Assembly: GCF_014642855.1 (NCBI RefSeq)
Contig: NZ_BMJB01000001.1
Location: forward strand, 2,604,001-2,668,000
Length of the DNA stretch: 64,000 bases
Reading direction: 5' to 3'
Source of the DNA: Edaphobacter acidisoli
GTDB taxonomy: Bacteria > Acidobacteriota > Terriglobia > Terriglobales > Acidobacteriaceae
Position numbers and translations under genes: made by a program. This document shows, one piece after another, positions 44,513-55,466 of this stretch (positions are counted from its first letter, which is position 1; every line of letters starts with the position of its first letter). The notes under the pieces were generated by a model. It saw only the letters and a program-made list of their open reading frames with translations, searched no databases and was not told the DNA's origin.

Positions 44513-45412
44513 ATGAGCACACAGTCCTCACAATGGCCAGCCTTGCCGTGGAATGAATGGGCCGCGACCGCCGATACGCTGCATATGTGGACGCAGATTG
44601 TCGGCAAGACCCGACTGGCGCTCACGCCGCTTCAGAACCACTGGTGGAATGTGCCGTTGTACGTCACCGCGCATGGGCTGGGGACCTCCGCCATGCCTTG
44701 CGGGGGAGATGTTCTCGATATTGAATTTGACTTCCTGACACACCATCTGCATCTTCGTCATGGCTCTGGCCCTGAGGCGTCGCTGCCGCTTCGCGCGCAG
44801 AGTGTTGCCAGCTTTTACAAAAAGTATCTGGTCTGTCTCGACTCGCTCGGCGTCGATGTCAGGATCAATCCGATGCCGGTCGAGGTGCCGAACCCTATCC
44901 GGTTCGATCTCGACACGGTGCATGATGCTTACGACCCTGTCTATGCTCAGCGGTTCTGGCGGGTGCTTGTTGATGCCGAAAGGATCTTCAAGCGTTTCGG
45001 CACGGGCTTTCTCGGAAAGATCAGCCCGGTGCACTTCTTCTGGGGCAGCTTCGATCTCGCGGTGACACGCTTTTCCGGGCGTCCGGCGCCGCCGCGAGAG
45101 GGCGCGGACGGGATTCAGCGTGAGGCGTACTCGCATGAGGTCATCAGCGCGGGCTTCTGGCCCGGGAACGGCGGCTATGGGGCGGCGGCGTTCTACGCCT
45201 ATGCAGCTCCTGTTCCCGAGGGGCTTGGCCAAGTGGCTATCCGTCCGAGGGCTGCGGGATGGGACGCTACGCTGGGCGAGTTCATCTTCAAATACGATGC
45301 CTTGCTCGCTGAAACTTCGCCGGATGTGGCGCTGATGGAGTTCCTTACAAGCACTTACGAGGCTGCGGCAGACCTGGCAAAGTGGGACCGCTCCACGCTT
45401 GAGCGGCAGTAG
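44513..45412 (+). CDS. DUF5996 family protein
   Basis: This 299-residue cytoplasmic protein has no assigned function. Family blocks seen are [25 protein letters not shown] near the N-terminus (given here in part), [32 protein letters not shown], and the [13 protein letters not shown] block. No nucleotide-binding or catalytic motif that I know is visible, although many conserved His and Trp suggest a metal or ligand site. GGAGG seven bases before the ATG supports the start. It starts 54 bases after dut and ends 53 bases before purL, so it may share their transcript. Confidence 0.85.
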   Translation: MSTQSSQWPALPWNEWAATADTLHMWTQIVGKTRLALTPLQNHWWNVPLYVTAHGLGTSAMPCGGDVLDIEFDFLTHHLHLRHGSGPEASLPLRAQSVASFYKKYLVCLDSLGVDVRINPMPVEVPNPIRFDLDTVHDAYDPVYAQRFWRVLVDAERIFKRFGTGFLGKISPVHFFWGSFDLAVTRFSGRPAPPREGADGIQREAYSHEVISAGFWPGNGGYGAAAFYAYAAPVPEGLGQVAIRPRAAGWDATLGEFIFKYDALLAETSPDVALMEFLTSTYEAAADLAKWDRSTLERQ

Positions 45413-45465
45413 CGTCGGCAGGTCGCCATGCTGCCGTGGCCATGCGACAATTAAGGGAGCGAGCC

Positions 45466-47811
45466 ATGCCCAATACGCAAGTTCAGCCCCCTACACAGAC
45501 GTCCCAGACGCAGATTCCTGCCCCCACGGCCATTACTCCGGCGCTGCTGAAGCAACACAGCATTACGCCGGACGAGTATGCCCGGATTGAGGCCTCGCTG
45601 GGCCGTACGCCGTCGTTGACCGAGCTGGGGATCTTCTCGGTGATGTGGTCGGAGCATTGCTCCTATAAGTCGTCGCGCGTGCACCTGAAGCGGCTGCCGA
45701 CGAAGTCTGAGCGCGTGGTGCAGGGGCCGGGCGAGAATGCGGGCATCATCGACGTGGGCGATGGATGGGCCTGCGCGTTCAAGATCGAGTCGCACAACCA
45801 CCCCAGCTACATTGAGCCGCATCAGGGCGCGGCGACTGGGGTTGGCGGCATTTTGCGCGATATCTTCACGATGAATGCAAGGCCGCTGGCGGTGATGGAT
45901 TCGCTGCGGTTTGGCCCGCTCGATGAGGCGGAACCGGACGAGGCGCTGCGGAGCAAGAACCACCAGATTGCTACCGGCGTCGTGCATGGCGTTGCGAGCT
46001 ACGGCAACTGCTTCGGCGTGCCGAATCTGGGCGGCGAGACACGGTTTGAAGCGTGCTACAGCGGCAATCCACTGCTGAATGCGTTTGCGCTGGGCCTCGT
46101 CAAGATTGACGAGATCTTCTATGCGAAGGCCGTTGGTGTGGGCAATCCGGTGATCTATGTGGGCGCGAAGACGGGCCGTGATGGGATTCACGGAGCGACG
46201 ATGGCCAGCGAAGAATTCACCGAAGGCAGTGAGCAGAAGCGGCCTAACGTGCAGATGGGCGATCCGTTTATGGAGAAGCTGCTGCTGGAGGCTTGCCTGG
46301 AGGCGATGGCTACCGGCGCGGTGCTCGGCATTCAGGATATGGGCGCGGCGGGGCTGACGTGCTCGACCTGCGAGATGGGCGCGCGCGGCGAGCTTGGCCT
46401 GACCGTCGAGCTCGACCGTGTGCCGCAGCGTGAGACCGGCATGTCGAGCTACGAGATCATGCTTTCGGAGTCGCAGGAGCGGATGCTGCTGGTCGCGGAC
46501 AAGACGCGCGCGCAGGAGGTGCTCGATGTCTTCACCAAGTGGGGACTGGATGCTTCGATTGTCGGCGAAGTGACTGCGGAGCCGAACATGCGGATTACGC
46601 AGCATGGCGAACTGGTGGCTGATATTCCGAATAAGTTTTTGACGGATGATGCTCCGGTGTATCGGCGCCCGGTGGGTGAGTGGAAGGCTCCGGTGCCGAT
46701 TGATCCTCCGGCGCATGTGCTTGAAGAGTTGAAGAAGCCGCGCGACTATACCGCCGACCTGAAGAAGCTGCTGGCGAGCGCGAACATCTGCGACAAGCGC
46801 TGGGTGTATGAGCAGTACGACTCGATGGTGCAGACGAACACGGTGCAGGGACCTGGCGGCGAAGCCGGGGTGATGCGCATCAAGGGCACGCCGCGCGGGT
46901 TGGCGATGGCGCTGGCGGGCAATGGGCGCTGGTGCTATCTGGATCCGAAGCTGGGTGCGATGCACGCGGTGGCTGAGGCCGCGCGCAAGGTTGCGTGTAC
47001 GGGCGCGACTCCGGTTGCGGCCACGAACTGCCTGAACTTCGGCAATCCGGAGAAGCCGGAGATTATGGCGCAGCTTTCGGCGGCCATCGACGGTATTGCT
47101 GAGGCTTGTACGGCGCTGGGAACGCCGGTGACGGGCGGCAACGTCTCGCTCTACAACGAGACGAAGGGCGAAGGGATTTATCCGACGCCGGTGCTGGGGA
47201 TTGTTGGGATTATTGATGATGTAACGAAGAGTGTGCCGAGCGGGTTTCAGAAGGGCGGCGAGCGGGTGATTCTGCTGTCGGCCAAAGCGTCTGGTGATAA
47301 CGGCGCGCGGCTTCGGCAATTCGGTTCTTCTGACTACGCGAACAGCGTTCTGGGAGCTTTCTGGGGCGCGCCACCGAAATTGGACTTAGGAGAAGAGGCG
47401 GAGTTGAACAAGTGCCTCACGGCTTTGGCTCATGAGCGTTTGATTACCTCCGCTGGCGATGTTTCTGATGGAGGCATTGCAGTGGCGCTTGCCAAGGCTT
47501 GCATTGCGAAGGGCGTGGGCGCGGCGGTTAGCCTCGATCACCTGAGTGGTGATGCGTACGCAGCGGAGCTTTTTGCTGAGGAAGCCAGCATGGTGGTTGC
47601 GACATGCACTGATGAGGCGTTTCTGAAGCTCGTTGAGGTTTGCGGTCGGTTTGGTAGCCTGACGGTCCGCGATGTCGGCACGACCGGGGGAAAGATGCTG
47701 GATGTCTTTACACCGAAGGGGTCGGCAATTGCTGATTCGGTCACGGGGCTCAGGTCCGCGTGGATGGGTGCTCTTGAGTCGCAGCTTGCGGGTGAGGTGA
47801 TGACGGCATGA
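45466..47811 (+). CDS. purL: Phosphoribosylformylglycinamidine synthase subunit PurL
   Basis: PurL makes FGAM from FGAR, ATP and glutamine in purine synthesis. At 781 residues it is the short PurL that works with separate PurS and PurQ subunits, which are not in this window. Family blocks include [14 protein letters not shown] (residues about 60-73), [12 protein letters not shown], the CNCL-type block and [13 protein letters not shown]. The start has GGGAG six bases upstream, and the frame opens ten codons earlier. The first 30 residues are poor in order and Pro/Thr/Gln-rich. The last four bases overlap purF. Confidence 0.97.
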   Translation: MPNTQVQPPTQTSQTQIPAPTAITPALLKQHSITPDEYARIEASLGRTPSLTELGIFSVMWSEHCSYKSSRVHLKRLPTKSERVVQGPGENAGIIDVGDGWACAFKIESHNHPSYIEPHQGAATGVGGILRDIFTMNARPLAVMDSLRFGPLDEAEPDEALRSKNHQIATGVVHGVASYGNCFGVPNLGGETRFEACYSGNPLLNAFALGLVKIDEIFYAKAVGVGNPVIYVGAKTGRDGIHGATMASEEFTEGSEQKRPNVQMGDPFMEKLLLEACLEAMATGAVLGIQDMGAAGLTCSTCEMGARGELGLTVELDRVPQRETGMSSYEIMLSESQERMLLVADKTRAQEVLDVFTKWGLDASIVGEVTAEPNMRITQHGELVADIPNKFLTDDAPVYRRPVGEWKAPVPIDPPAHVLEELKKPRDYTADLKKLLASANICDKRWVYEQYDSMVQTNTVQGPGGEAGVMRIKGTPRGLAMALAGNGRWCYLDPKLGAMHAVAEAARKVACTGATPVAATNCLNFGNPEKPEIMAQLSAAIDGIAEACTALGTPVTGGNVSLYNETKGEGIYPTPVLGIVGIIDDVTKSVPSGFQKGGERVILLSAKASGDNGARLRQFGSSDYANSVLGAFWGAPPKLDLGEEAELNKCLTALAHERLITSAGDVSDGGIAVALAKACIAKGVGAAVSLDHLSGDAYAAELFAEEASMVVATCTDEAFLKLVEVCGRFGSLTVRDVGTTGGKMLDVFTPKGSAIADSVTGLRSAWMGALESQLAGEVMTA

Positions 47812-49313
47812 AGAATCAACTCACCGCTCTTGAGAAGGACGTGATGATCGACGATATGCAAGACGACGCGACTCCTTTTGACAAGCTGCGCGAAGAGTGC
47901 GGTGTGATGGCTGTTTATAACCATCCTGATGCGGCGCGGCTTACTTACTGGGGCCTGTATTCGCTGCAGCATCGCGGGCAGGAGTCGGCCGGTATCGCTT
48001 CGGCTGATGGCCAGCAGGTGAACGACATCAAGGGTATGGGGCTGGTCTCGGAGATCTTCACCGACGACGTGCTGGCGCGGCTGCCCGGCCACATGGCCAT
48101 CGGGCATACGCGCTACTCTACGACGGGTGACTCGGCGCTGCTGAATGCGCAGCCCATCTCGGTCGAGAGCACGCGAGGGTTGATTGCGATTGCGCACAAC
48201 GGCAACCTGGTGAACCTGGGCAACTCGCGTGAGCGGCTGGAGCGCGATGGGGCGGTCTTTCAGACGACTTCGGATACGGAGATCATCGTTCAGCTTATTG
48301 CGCACTCGAAGTGCTCCACGCTGGTGGACTGTATTGCCGACTCGCTCGCGCAGGTGGACGGAGCGTTTTCCATTGTGATGATGACGCGCAACCGAGTCTT
48401 TGCGGCGCGCGATCCGCATGGCTTCCGGCCGCTTTCGATGGGGCGCATTCCTGGCGTAGATGGCGCGCCGGATACGTTTGTGTTTGCATCTGAGACCTGC
48501 GCCTTCGACTTGCTTCATGCGAAGTACGAGCGCGATGTGGAGCCGGGCGAGCTGGTGATGGTCTCGGAAGATGGCGTGACCAGCAGGCGTTTTGCGCGTG
48601 AGACTGTTCCGACTGCTTCGTGCGTCTTCGAGCACGTCTACTTCTCACGGCCCGACTCGCGGGTCTTCGGCCGCTGGGTGCAGAAGTCGCGTGAGGAGAT
48701 GGGCCGTCAGCTTGCGCGTGAGTCCGGTGTTCCTGCCGATCTGGTTGTGCCTGTGCCTGACTCAGGCGTGACGGCTGCGCTTGGCTATGCGGCAGAGTCG
48801 GGGATTCCGTTCAATTTCGGACTGATCCGGAATCACTATGTGGGGCGCACGTTTATTCAGCCGGAGCAGCGCGTGAGGGACTTCGGCGTGCGGATGAAGC
48901 TGAACCCGGTGCGCAGCTTGCTCGATGGCAAACGCGTCATCCTGATCGATGACTCGATCATTCGCGGGACTACGTCGCGCAAGATTGTCCGCATGGTGCG
49001 GGCGGCGGGAGCGAAGGAGGTGCATATGCGCATCTCATGTCCGCCGACGATATCGCCATGCTTCTATGGCGTGGACACGCCGAGCAAGAAGGACCTGATC
49101 GCGGCGAACCATTCGATTGAAGATATCTGCAAGTTCATCGAGGCGGATTCGCTGGCATACCTGTCGCTGCCTGGGCTGACGCACTCGTGCACGACGGGCG
49201 AGCCGGTGGATGGGCTGTCGCCTGCTTCGTTCTGCACGGCGTGCTATACGGGGGAGTATCCGACGCAGTGGGTGGATGTGTCGGAGATTCTGCCGGCTGG
49301 GGCTGCGCTGTAG
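47808..49313 (+). CDS. purF: Amidophosphoribosyltransferase PurF
   Basis: PurF commits PRPP to purine synthesis by transferring the glutamine amide. The 501-residue protein has a 30-residue propeptide before Cys31 (EECGVM), which should be removed to expose the catalytic N-terminal Cys. [15 protein letters not shown] (glutaminase) and the PRPP-binding block [13 protein letters not shown] follow. ATGA overlap with purL indicates translational coupling; purine limitation probably controls both. A family 1 repeat and a shared terminator with bamA lie after the stop. Confidence 0.97.
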   Translation: MKNQLTALEKDVMIDDMQDDATPFDKLREECGVMAVYNHPDAARLTYWGLYSLQHRGQESAGIASADGQQVNDIKGMGLVSEIFTDDVLARLPGHMAIGHTRYSTTGDSALLNAQPISVESTRGLIAIAHNGNLVNLGNSRERLERDGAVFQTTSDTEIIVQLIAHSKCSTLVDCIADSLAQVDGAFSIVMMTRNRVFAARDPHGFRPLSMGRIPGVDGAPDTFVFASETCAFDLLHAKYERDVEPGELVMVSEDGVTSRRFARETVPTASCVFEHVYFSRPDSRVFGRWVQKSREEMGRQLARESGVPADLVVPVPDSGVTAALGYAAESGIPFNFGLIRNHYVGRTFIQPEQRVRDFGVRMKLNPVRSLLDGKRVILIDDSIIRGTTSRKIVRMVRAAGAKEVHMRISCPPTISPCFYGVDTPSKKDLIAANHSIEDICKFIEADSLAYLSLPGLTHSCTTGEPVDGLSPASFCTACYTGEYPTQWVDVSEILPAGAAL

Positions 49314-49344
49314 GACGGCTCTTATCGCTGGCCCGGTGAAGAAA

Positions 49345-49377
49345 AGCAGGTCCTCCCGCTACGCGGAAGGATGACAA
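49345..49377 (+). repeat. Palindromic repeat family 1
   Basis: AGCAGGTCCTCCCGC, TAC, GCGGAAGGATGACAA. It lies between the purF stop and the bidirectional terminator. Confidence 0.85.
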
Positions 49378-49412
49378 TGACTATTTGAAACGACTATCTG
49401 CTAGGACAGCGA

Positions 49413-49440
49413 AAAGGACGGGCTAAGCGCCCGTCCTTTT
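49413..49440. terminator. Bidirectional terminator between purF and bamA
   Basis: The perfect 11-bp stem AAAGGACGGGC/GCCCGTCCTTT with loop TAAGC is flanked by A and T runs, so it can end transcripts from both sides. Confidence 0.9.
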
Positions 49441-49461
49441 TTGCTGCGTTGATTCGATTGG

Positions 49462-52400
49462 TTAGAAACTGGTGCTGACGGTGAGGCGGAACGTCTTACG
49501 CGGCTCGCGGAGCACGTAGTCTGCACCGTAAAACTGTACTGCTTGCTGATAACTGTATAAGCCTGCGCCTGTAGTCGGGAAGTAGCTCTGAAAGGTGTTG
49601 CCCGCACCGGTGTTGGGCACGGCCAGCTCCTGCGGAACAGTCTTGTAGAGGCGCAGCGGGTTGAACGCGTAGTAGAGCCGGAAGGGCGCGTTGACGATGG
49701 GAAGTGTGACCTCAAGCTGCGCGCCGTTGGACATGCGTGGCACATAGTTTGTGCCCGGAACCACCTTCAACTGGTAGGGGAAGGCGACCGACTGTGTGCC
49801 ATAGCAGGCGCCGTTGATATACGACGGGCAGCCGTAAGCGGCACCGCTGAGGATGTTGTTTCCGGCGACGCTTTGACGCAACTGACCCGGTAACGCATCG
49901 AAGGTCATGTTGAAGTCGGTAAAGAACGAGAAGACGACCCGGTCCATGATTGGGATGCGGTACTCAAGGTTGGACGTGATGCTGGTGTCGCCGCCAATCT
50001 GCACCATGCGATAAATGGGCAGAGGAATCTGGACGTTGCCGAGGGCTGGGTTGGTGGGGTCGCGCGGCACGGTGGTGCCGTCGGGGTTCGTCAGGTTGAA
50101 CAGTGTGCGGACTGGAATAAAGGCGTACGGTCCGGCAGAGCGGATATCGAAGCCGCGGACGTCGCTGTCGCCGCCGCTGTAGATGCGGTTGGTGGGCGGG
50201 GCGACTTCACCTCCGAAGCCCTCAACGTGGGCGAGCTGTGCGCGGAAGGCGAGGACATTGTGGCCCTCGCGGTTAATGCGTATGCCCTTCATGGGGAAGA
50301 ACTGGCGATAGCTCATCGCCGGCTCGAAGTACTTGACGTTGCCACCGACACCAGCGACCTGGAAGTCGATGTTGAAGTCCCTGCCATTATGCGGGCCGAC
50401 GGCGCGGTCGAGGCTGGAGAAGCTGAAGCTGGGCGTAAGCACCGAAGTGATGATGCCGGACAACTGGTCCGGCCCCTGGACGCCGGAGCGGAAGGCGAGC
50501 GACTGGAAGACGTTGCGCGTATTGTCGTTGAACGTCGTAACCGAGGCACGAGAGAGCGAGTATGCCAAGCCGACACGGGTGACGCCGGTGCGAGAGAAGA
50601 GGTGCCGCAGCGGCTCGCTGACCGTGACCGTCATGCCTGTAGTGGACTGATTGTAGTTGGTCAACAGCGACTGCTCGGCCGTGCTCAGGTTTGCAGACGT
50701 GTTGTTCGAGATGGAGTAGCTCTTGGCCGGGTTGTAGTCGAACTTGCTGGTGAAGAGCTGCACGCCGAGCGAGATCGGCTTGTTGCGCAGGTAAGGCTCC
50801 GTAAAGCCGAAGCTGAGGTTGCGCTGGAGGTCGCCGACGTTTGCCTGCACGGAGAGGGTTTCACCGAGGCCAAGGAAGTTGTTCGTCTCGTAGTTGAGGC
50901 CGATGAAGGTGCCGGAGAGACCGCTGATGCCGCCGTTCAGGCCGATGGAGTTCTTGCCCTTCTCCTTGAGCTTGAGGAGCAGGTCGACGGTGCCGTCGTC
51001 CTGGTTCAGGCGGGTCTCGGAGTCCTGGTCGACCTTGAGGGTGTCGAAGTAGTTCAACTGGTTCAGCCGCATGATGGAGAGTTCCCAGAGATGGCTGTTG
51101 TAGAGCTGGCCTTCTTCGAGGAGAAGCTCGCGGCGGATGACCTTGTCGCGGGTGATGGTGTTGCCGGTGAACTCGATGCGGGAGACGTAGAAGGGCTTGC
51201 CTTCGTCGATGTCGATCTCGAGGTTGATGACCTTGTGGACGTCGTCGATGGTCGGAATCGGCGTGCCGGTGAAGTTGATGTAGCCGAGCTCGCCGTAGGC
51301 CTTGCGGAGCTGTTCGAGGCCTTTGCCAAACTTCCCGGCATCGAACCAGTCGCCGTCCTTCATGGCGAACTGCGCGCGGAGCACCTTGGTGTTAGTGACG
51401 GCCTTGTTGCCCTTGAAGGTGATGGTGCCCAGCCGGTAACGAGCGCCCTCTTCAACGGGCATCAGGATGTCGATGCGCTTGCCTTTGGAGGGACGAAGAG
51501 TGAAGGGGTTCAGGCCGCCGGCGTCGCGCACGTGCGTGATGGGCGTGCTGGTGAGCGCCTTGAAGTAGCCGCGGTCGCGATAGGCCTGGCGGACGCGCTC
51601 GGTGTCTTCGTCGAGCTTGCTCTCGTCAAAGGTGCGGGCGAAGAGGTTCTCAAGGATGATCGAATGGGGGATGCCAATCGGCCTCGAGTTGACCATGGCG
51701 CGACGCAGAACGCGGCTCGAGACCTGCTGGTTGCCCTGGAACTCGATCTTGCCCACTTTGACCGTGGGGCCTTCTTTTATGTTGAAGGTGATGTTGACGT
51801 AGGCGGGCGGGATCGTCTTGACCTGCGTGACGATGGTGGCGAACTGATGGCCGTGCTCGGCGAGTAGATCGCGCAGGACGACTTCAGCGCGCTTGACGAC
51901 GGTGGGGTCGTACTGGCTCTCGACCGAGATATCGACCTTTGCCTTTTTGAAGCGATCGAGCACGTCAGACTGCGTGACGGAGCTGAGGCCCTTGTAGTCG
52001 ATCTCGCGAATGGTGGGTTTTTCGCGGACATAGATGACGAGCTGGACGCACTTGGGGGTGTCCACCTTCTCGATGCGTACGTCGTCGAAGTAGCTGGTGT
52101 TCCAGAGGGAGTTGAAGTCGCGCTCGACGACGGCGGGATCGTAGGTGTCGCCCTCGTGGCTGAACAGGCGAGCCAGCACGGACTCCTTGGGGATGCGGCG
52201 GTTGCCGATGACCTCCGGGGTGCAGAGAGTCTGGGGTGTCAGAGACGATGCCGAAGGGGTCGAAATGCCCGGCAGCGTCTGGGCAGGCAACACGGCGGCA
52301 GATAGAGCCGCCAACGCAACAAACGCGACAGCGCAGACGATACGGGAGCGGCTGGAGCGCGTGCACACAGGCTTGGTCTTGCATTTCAGGGAGCTTCCGC

Positions 52401-52464
52401 TCTCTCGATTCACGGTAAAGATACGCACACCCTCACTGCTCGAAAAATGACGCTCCGCCAGCAA
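49462..52464 (-). CDS. bamA: Outer membrane protein assembly factor BamA
   Basis: BamA inserts beta-barrel proteins into the outer membrane. The protein of about 1,000 residues has a signal peptide (about 40-62), five POTRA domains (about 80-485) and a 16-strand barrel that ends with Phe. Family blocks include GNRRIPKESVLARL, VREKPTIREIDYKG, and in the barrel GGDSDVRGFDIRS, where the VRGF loop is diagnostic. The start is unsure because there is no ATG: TTG at 52464 or GTG codons at 52428 and 52413 are possible. It is longer than E. coli BamA (810) because of the barrel loops and leader. Confidence 0.95.
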   Translation of the reverse strand: MLAERHFSSSEGVRIFTVNRESGSSLKCKTKPVCTRSSRSRIVCAVAFVALAALSAAVLPAQTLPGISTPSASSLTPQTLCTPEVIGNRRIPKESVLARLFSHEGDTYDPAVVERDFNSLWNTSYFDDVRIEKVDTPKCVQLVIYVREKPTIREIDYKGLSSVTQSDVLDRFKKAKVDISVESQYDPTVVKRAEVVLRDLLAEHGHQFATIVTQVKTIPPAYVNITFNIKEGPTVKVGKIEFQGNQQVSSRVLRRAMVNSRPIGIPHSIILENLFARTFDESKLDEDTERVRQAYRDRGYFKALTSTPITHVRDAGGLNPFTLRPSKGKRIDILMPVEEGARYRLGTITFKGNKAVTNTKVLRAQFAMKDGDWFDAGKFGKGLEQLRKAYGELGYINFTGTPIPTIDDVHKVINLEIDIDEGKPFYVSRIEFTGNTITRDKVIRRELLLEEGQLYNSHLWELSIMRLNQLNYFDTLKVDQDSETRLNQDDGTVDLLLKLKEKGKNSIGLNGGISGLSGTFIGLNYETNNFLGLGETLSVQANVGDLQRNLSFGFTEPYLRNKPISLGVQLFTSKFDYNPAKSYSISNNTSANLSTAEQSLLTNYNQSTTGMTVTVSEPLRHLFSRTGVTRVGLAYSLSRASVTTFNDNTRNVFQSLAFRSGVQGPDQLSGIITSVLTPSFSFSSLDRAVGPHNGRDFNIDFQVAGVGGNVKYFEPAMSYRQFFPMKGIRINREGHNVLAFRAQLAHVEGFGGEVAPPTNRIYSGGDSDVRGFDIRSAGPYAFIPVRTLFNLTNPDGTTVPRDPTNPALGNVQIPLPIYRMVQIGGDTSITSNLEYRIPIMDRVVFSFFTDFNMTFDALPGQLRQSVAGNNILSGAAYGCPSYINGACYGTQSVAFPYQLKVVPGTNYVPRMSNGAQLEVTLPIVNAPFRLYYAFNPLRLYKTVPQELAVPNTGAGNTFQSYFPTTGAGLYSYQQAVQFYGADYVLREPRKTFRLTVSTSF

Positions 52465-52480
52465 ACTTAGCGAAGTCTTG

Positions 52481-52486
52481 ATTATA
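52481..52486 (-). promoter_or_regulatory. Perfect -10 box of bamA
   Basis: TATAAT on the minus strand is 17 bases before the TTG at 52464. The -35 region is weak. This would place the transcription start near 52474, so the leader before a TTG start would be about ten bases. Confidence 0.5.
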
Positions 52487-52662
52487 TGGGAGCGAGGGCG
52501 TCGATAGCGAGTTCACCGGGAAGATTCCGCCGCGCCAAGCCGCACTGCCACAACAAATTCCAGCTTTAATAATCTCTTGGACGGGTAGCGGGACGCAAAG
52601 GTGTTCGAGACCACCGTGCGTGGGCATTGTGGCCGATACGACGAGACGCGCGGGAGACCCGG

Positions 52663-52836
52663 CTACTTCCGGTCGTCGCGCTCGAGTACCTGCCGTGCCT
52701 CTTCGAGGTTCAGGTAGGCGCCATCGATGGTGAACTCGTACTCACCTGCGTTGTCGGGAACAGCGTGGACGTACTTGACCTCGTGCCCTTTGGCGCGAAG
52801 CTGCTTCACGAGAAGGTCGATGTCTGGCTTGGCCAT
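52663..52836 (-). CDS. Small conserved-looking protein, 57 residues
   Basis: This is a 57-residue soluble protein with a helix DIDLLVKQLRAKGHEV, a strand YVHAVPDNAGEYEFTIDG and a helix LNLEEARQVLERDDRK. The balance of charged and hydrophobic residues looks like a folded domain, and codon use matches the asnS strand. It lies 73 bases after asnS in the same direction and could be on the same transcript. I do not recognise a family. No strong RBS is seen. Confidence 0.6.
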   Translation of the reverse strand: MAKPDIDLLVKQLRAKGHEVKYVHAVPDNAGEYEFTIDGAYLNLEEARQVLERDDRK

Positions 52837-52909
52837 GGGCTTTAAGAATTCAGGCCGGGTGGATGGGTTGCCATGCCTCACCGGAAAATTCTGCCGTTCT
52901 CGTGACTGG

Positions 52910-54244
52910 TTACGGGTAGATGCGGTTGAGCGTTCTGGCGAAGGGGATGGTTTCGCGGACGTGGTCGAGGTTGCAGAGCCAGCCGACGACCCGTTCGATG
53001 CCCATGCCGAAGCCTGCGTGCGGGACGCTGCCGTATTTGCGCAGGTCGAGGTACCAGGCGAAGGCTTCGAGTGGGAGGTTGTGTTCTTCGATGCGCGACT
53101 TGAGGAGGTCGTAGCTGTCGATGCGCTGCGAGCCGCCGATGATCTCACCGTAGCCTTCGGGAGCGAGCACGTCGACGCAGAGCGCTTTGGTGGGGTCCGC
53201 AGGGTCGGGCTGCATGTAGAAGGCCTTGAAGGCTGCCGGATAGCGGTGCACCATGACGGGGCGGTCGAATTGATTGGAGATGTAGGTCTCGTCGGGTGAG
53301 CCGAAGTCGTCGCCGTACTGGTGCGGATTTTCGAGCTTGCCGGCCTTGTATGCCTCGTCGAGCATCGCATGGGCTTCGTCATACGAGATGCGTGGAAACG
53401 GGGCCTTGATGGCTTCGAGCTTCGCGGGGTCGCGTCCGAGGACCTTCAGGTCCGCCTGGTGCAGTTCGAGTACACGCCCGACGATGTGGGTGATGAAGGC
53501 TTCGGCCAGGTCCATGAGGCCGTCGAGTTCGAGCCAGGCGACTTCGGGTTCGATCATCCAGAACTCGGTGAGATGGCGGCGGGTCTTTGACTTCTCGGCG
53601 CGGAAGGTGGGGCCGAAGCTGTAGACCTTGCCCAGGGCGAGCGCGGTGCTTTCGATGTAGAGCTGGCCGGACTGGGTGAGGTAGGCGGGGTCGCCGAAGT
53701 AGTCAAGCTCGAAGAGCGTGCTGGTGCCTTCGCAGGCGGCTGGTGTGAGGATGGGCGGGTCGGTGCGGACGAAGCCGTTGGTGTCGAAGTACTCCTGCGC
53801 GGCGCGCATGATGGTGGCGCGGATGCGCAGGATGGCCGACTGGCGTGGGGTGCGCATCCAGAGGTGGCGGTGCTCCATGAGGAAGTCGATGCCGTGCTCT
53901 TTGGGCGTGATGGGGAACGGGTCGGCTTCGCTGACGAGCTGGACGATCTCGACATTCTCGACATCGAGCTCGTAGCCGGAGGGCGCGCGCTTGTCGGCGC
54001 GGACCTTGCCGGTGACGATGACGCTGGACTCCTGCGTGAGCGACTTGATGCGGTCGAAGACCTCGGGCGTGACGGCGGCCTTCGGCACGATGCCCTGGAT
54101 GGTGCCGGTACCGTCGCGGAAGATGGGGAAGAGCAGCTTGCCGGACTCGCGCATGTTGTAGAGCCAGCCGCGCAGGGTGATGGTCTGACCTTCGTGCTGG
54201 CCGATGGAAGCAATCGTAGCGAGGGGAGGATGTGTGGTCGTCAT
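52910..54244 (-). CDS. asnS: Asparagine-tRNA ligase
   Basis: AsnS charges tRNA-Asn with asparagine. The 444-residue class II enzyme has an OB-fold anticodon-binding domain (about 1-110; [22 protein letters not shown]) and a catalytic domain with motif 2 [21 protein letters not shown] and motif 3 [12 protein letters not shown] near the C-terminus (each given in part). ATG at 54244 begins the conserved sequence, and an upstream extension of 22 codons is unlikely. The methyltransferase gene upstream on the same strand ends 112 bases before it. Confidence 0.96.
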   Translation of the reverse strand: MTTTHPPLATIASIGQHEGQTITLRGWLYNMRESGKLLFPIFRDGTGTIQGIVPKAAVTPEVFDRIKSLTQESSVIVTGKVRADKRAPSGYELDVENVEIVQLVSEADPFPITPKEHGIDFLMEHRHLWMRTPRQSAILRIRATIMRAAQEYFDTNGFVRTDPPILTPAACEGTSTLFELDYFGDPAYLTQSGQLYIESTALALGKVYSFGPTFRAEKSKTRRHLTEFWMIEPEVAWLELDGLMDLAEAFITHIVGRVLELHQADLKVLGRDPAKLEAIKAPFPRISYDEAHAMLDEAYKAGKLENPHQYGDDFGSPDETYISNQFDRPVMVHRYPAAFKAFYMQPDPADPTKALCVDVLAPEGYGEIIGGSQRIDSYDLLKSRIEEHNLPLEAFAWYLDLRKYGSVPHAGFGMGIERVVGWLCNLDHVRETIPFARTLNRIYP

Positions 54245-54356
54245 GGGACTGCCACAGTGTACCCGCTTTGCAGCGCACGGGGCAGCGAGAGGAAGCCCAG
54301 CGTTCTCCATCGCAAGCAGAACGCGGTTCGGGCTGCGGGCGCGCTGTCAGGGCGGG

Positions 54357-55367
54357 CTATTTGATGCCGACGACCATGGACTCGGGGCCGACGAGGTGCT
54401 CGACGCGGGTCTCGCGGAAGCTGGCTTCTTTCATCCAGCCCATACAGTCGGCGCCGGTGTAGTCGAAGCCGCCACGGGTTTCGATGAGCATGTTGAGGCT
54501 CATGAGGAGGCCGAAGGCGTTCTTGCGGCGGTCGTCGTCGATGATGGACTCGTAGACCACCAGGGAGCCGCCGGTGGGGAGTGCATCGTACGCTTTGCAA
54601 ATGAGCATCTTCTTGGTGTCGAGGTCCCAGTCGTGGAGGATGTGGCCCATCGTGACCACCTCTGCCCTGGGGATAGGGCCGTCGAAGAAGCTTCCGGGTT
54701 GAAAGCGCACGCGGCCGTCGAGACCGTTCTCGGCGATATAGTCCTCAAAGATAGGCGCAACTCCGGGCAGGTCGAAGCCAATGCCGGTGATGTGCGGGTT
54801 GGTTAGAGCAATCTGCGCGATGAGGTCGCCCTGCGCGGTGCCGACGTCGACGGCGGACTTGTAGTTCGCAAAAGGAAACTTGCACGCGATGGCCATGTTG
54901 GCGCCGTGGCTGAGACCAGTCATTGCCTTGAGGAAGTCGCGCAGGCGGGCGGGGTCGGCGTAGAGCGCGGCAAAGAGGTCCTCGCCGCCGCGGCTGGCCT
55001 CGTTCTGCGGTTCGCCGCTGCGCAGTGCGGTAGTCAGATTTCCCCAGAAGGGATAGAGGCGCTGATTTGCCATCTCGAGCATGCCTCCGAGATAAGACGG
55101 CTTGCGCTTGTCAAGGAAGAGGTCGGTCGATGGAGTGTTGCTGTAGACGCCGTCTTTGCGCTCAAGGAATTCGAGAGCGACCAGAGTGTCGAGGAAGTCT
55201 CGCGCGGAGCGTGGATGCAGGCCGAGACGTGCGCTGAGTTCGACCAGTGTTGCGGGGCGATTGGCAAGCTCGGTAAAGAGTTCCAGTTCGACTGCGCTCA
55301 GTAGTGTCTTCGAGGCCCAGAAGCCGAGGCCTACCTGCAGAATATGATCGGGATGCGGCTCGTTCAT
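54357..55367 (-). CDS. SAM-dependent O-methyltransferase family protein
   Basis: This 336-residue enzyme has an N-terminal winged-helix dimerisation domain (about 10-90; [18 protein letters not shown]) and a C-terminal Rossmann domain with the SAM motif [10 protein letters not shown] at about residue 172 and GHILHDWD further on. This architecture is that of plant-type caffeate/hydroxyneurosporene methyltransferases that act on small phenolic or polyketide substrates. AGGAGG nine bases before the ATG fixes the start. It may be transcribed with the sugar isomerase gene 99 bases upstream. The substrate is unknown. Confidence 0.88.
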   Translation of the reverse strand: MNEPHPDHILQVGLGFWASKTLLSAVELELFTELANRPATLVELSARLGLHPRSARDFLDTLVALEFLERKDGVYSNTPSTDLFLDKRKPSYLGGMLEMANQRLYPFWGNLTTALRSGEPQNEASRGGEDLFAALYADPARLRDFLKAMTGLSHGANMAIACKFPFANYKSAVDVGTAQGDLIAQIALTNPHITGIGFDLPGVAPIFEDYIAENGLDGRVRFQPGSFFDGPIPRAEVVTMGHILHDWDLDTKKMLICKAYDALPTGGSLVVYESIIDDDRRKNAFGLLMSLNMLIETRGGFDYTGADCMGWMKEASFRETRVEHLVGPESMVVGIK

Positions 55368-55466
55368 CGCGACTACCCTCCTGGTCAGATAGGGCAGGCC
55401 GAGTTGAAGGGGAAGGCGTTCACCACTATACACCGAAGCATGTTCGAGCAATCAGGAGGGTTGGGA

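Noticed and set aside
45451..47319. Long minus-strand ORF of 622 codons opposite purL
   Set aside because: It is an Arg/His-rich shadow without an RBS, while purL on the other strand is fully supported.
50227..51867. Plus-strand ORF of 546 codons opposite bamA
   Set aside because: It has composition rich in Val, Glu and Ala from codon bias alone and lies against the POTRA domains of bamA.
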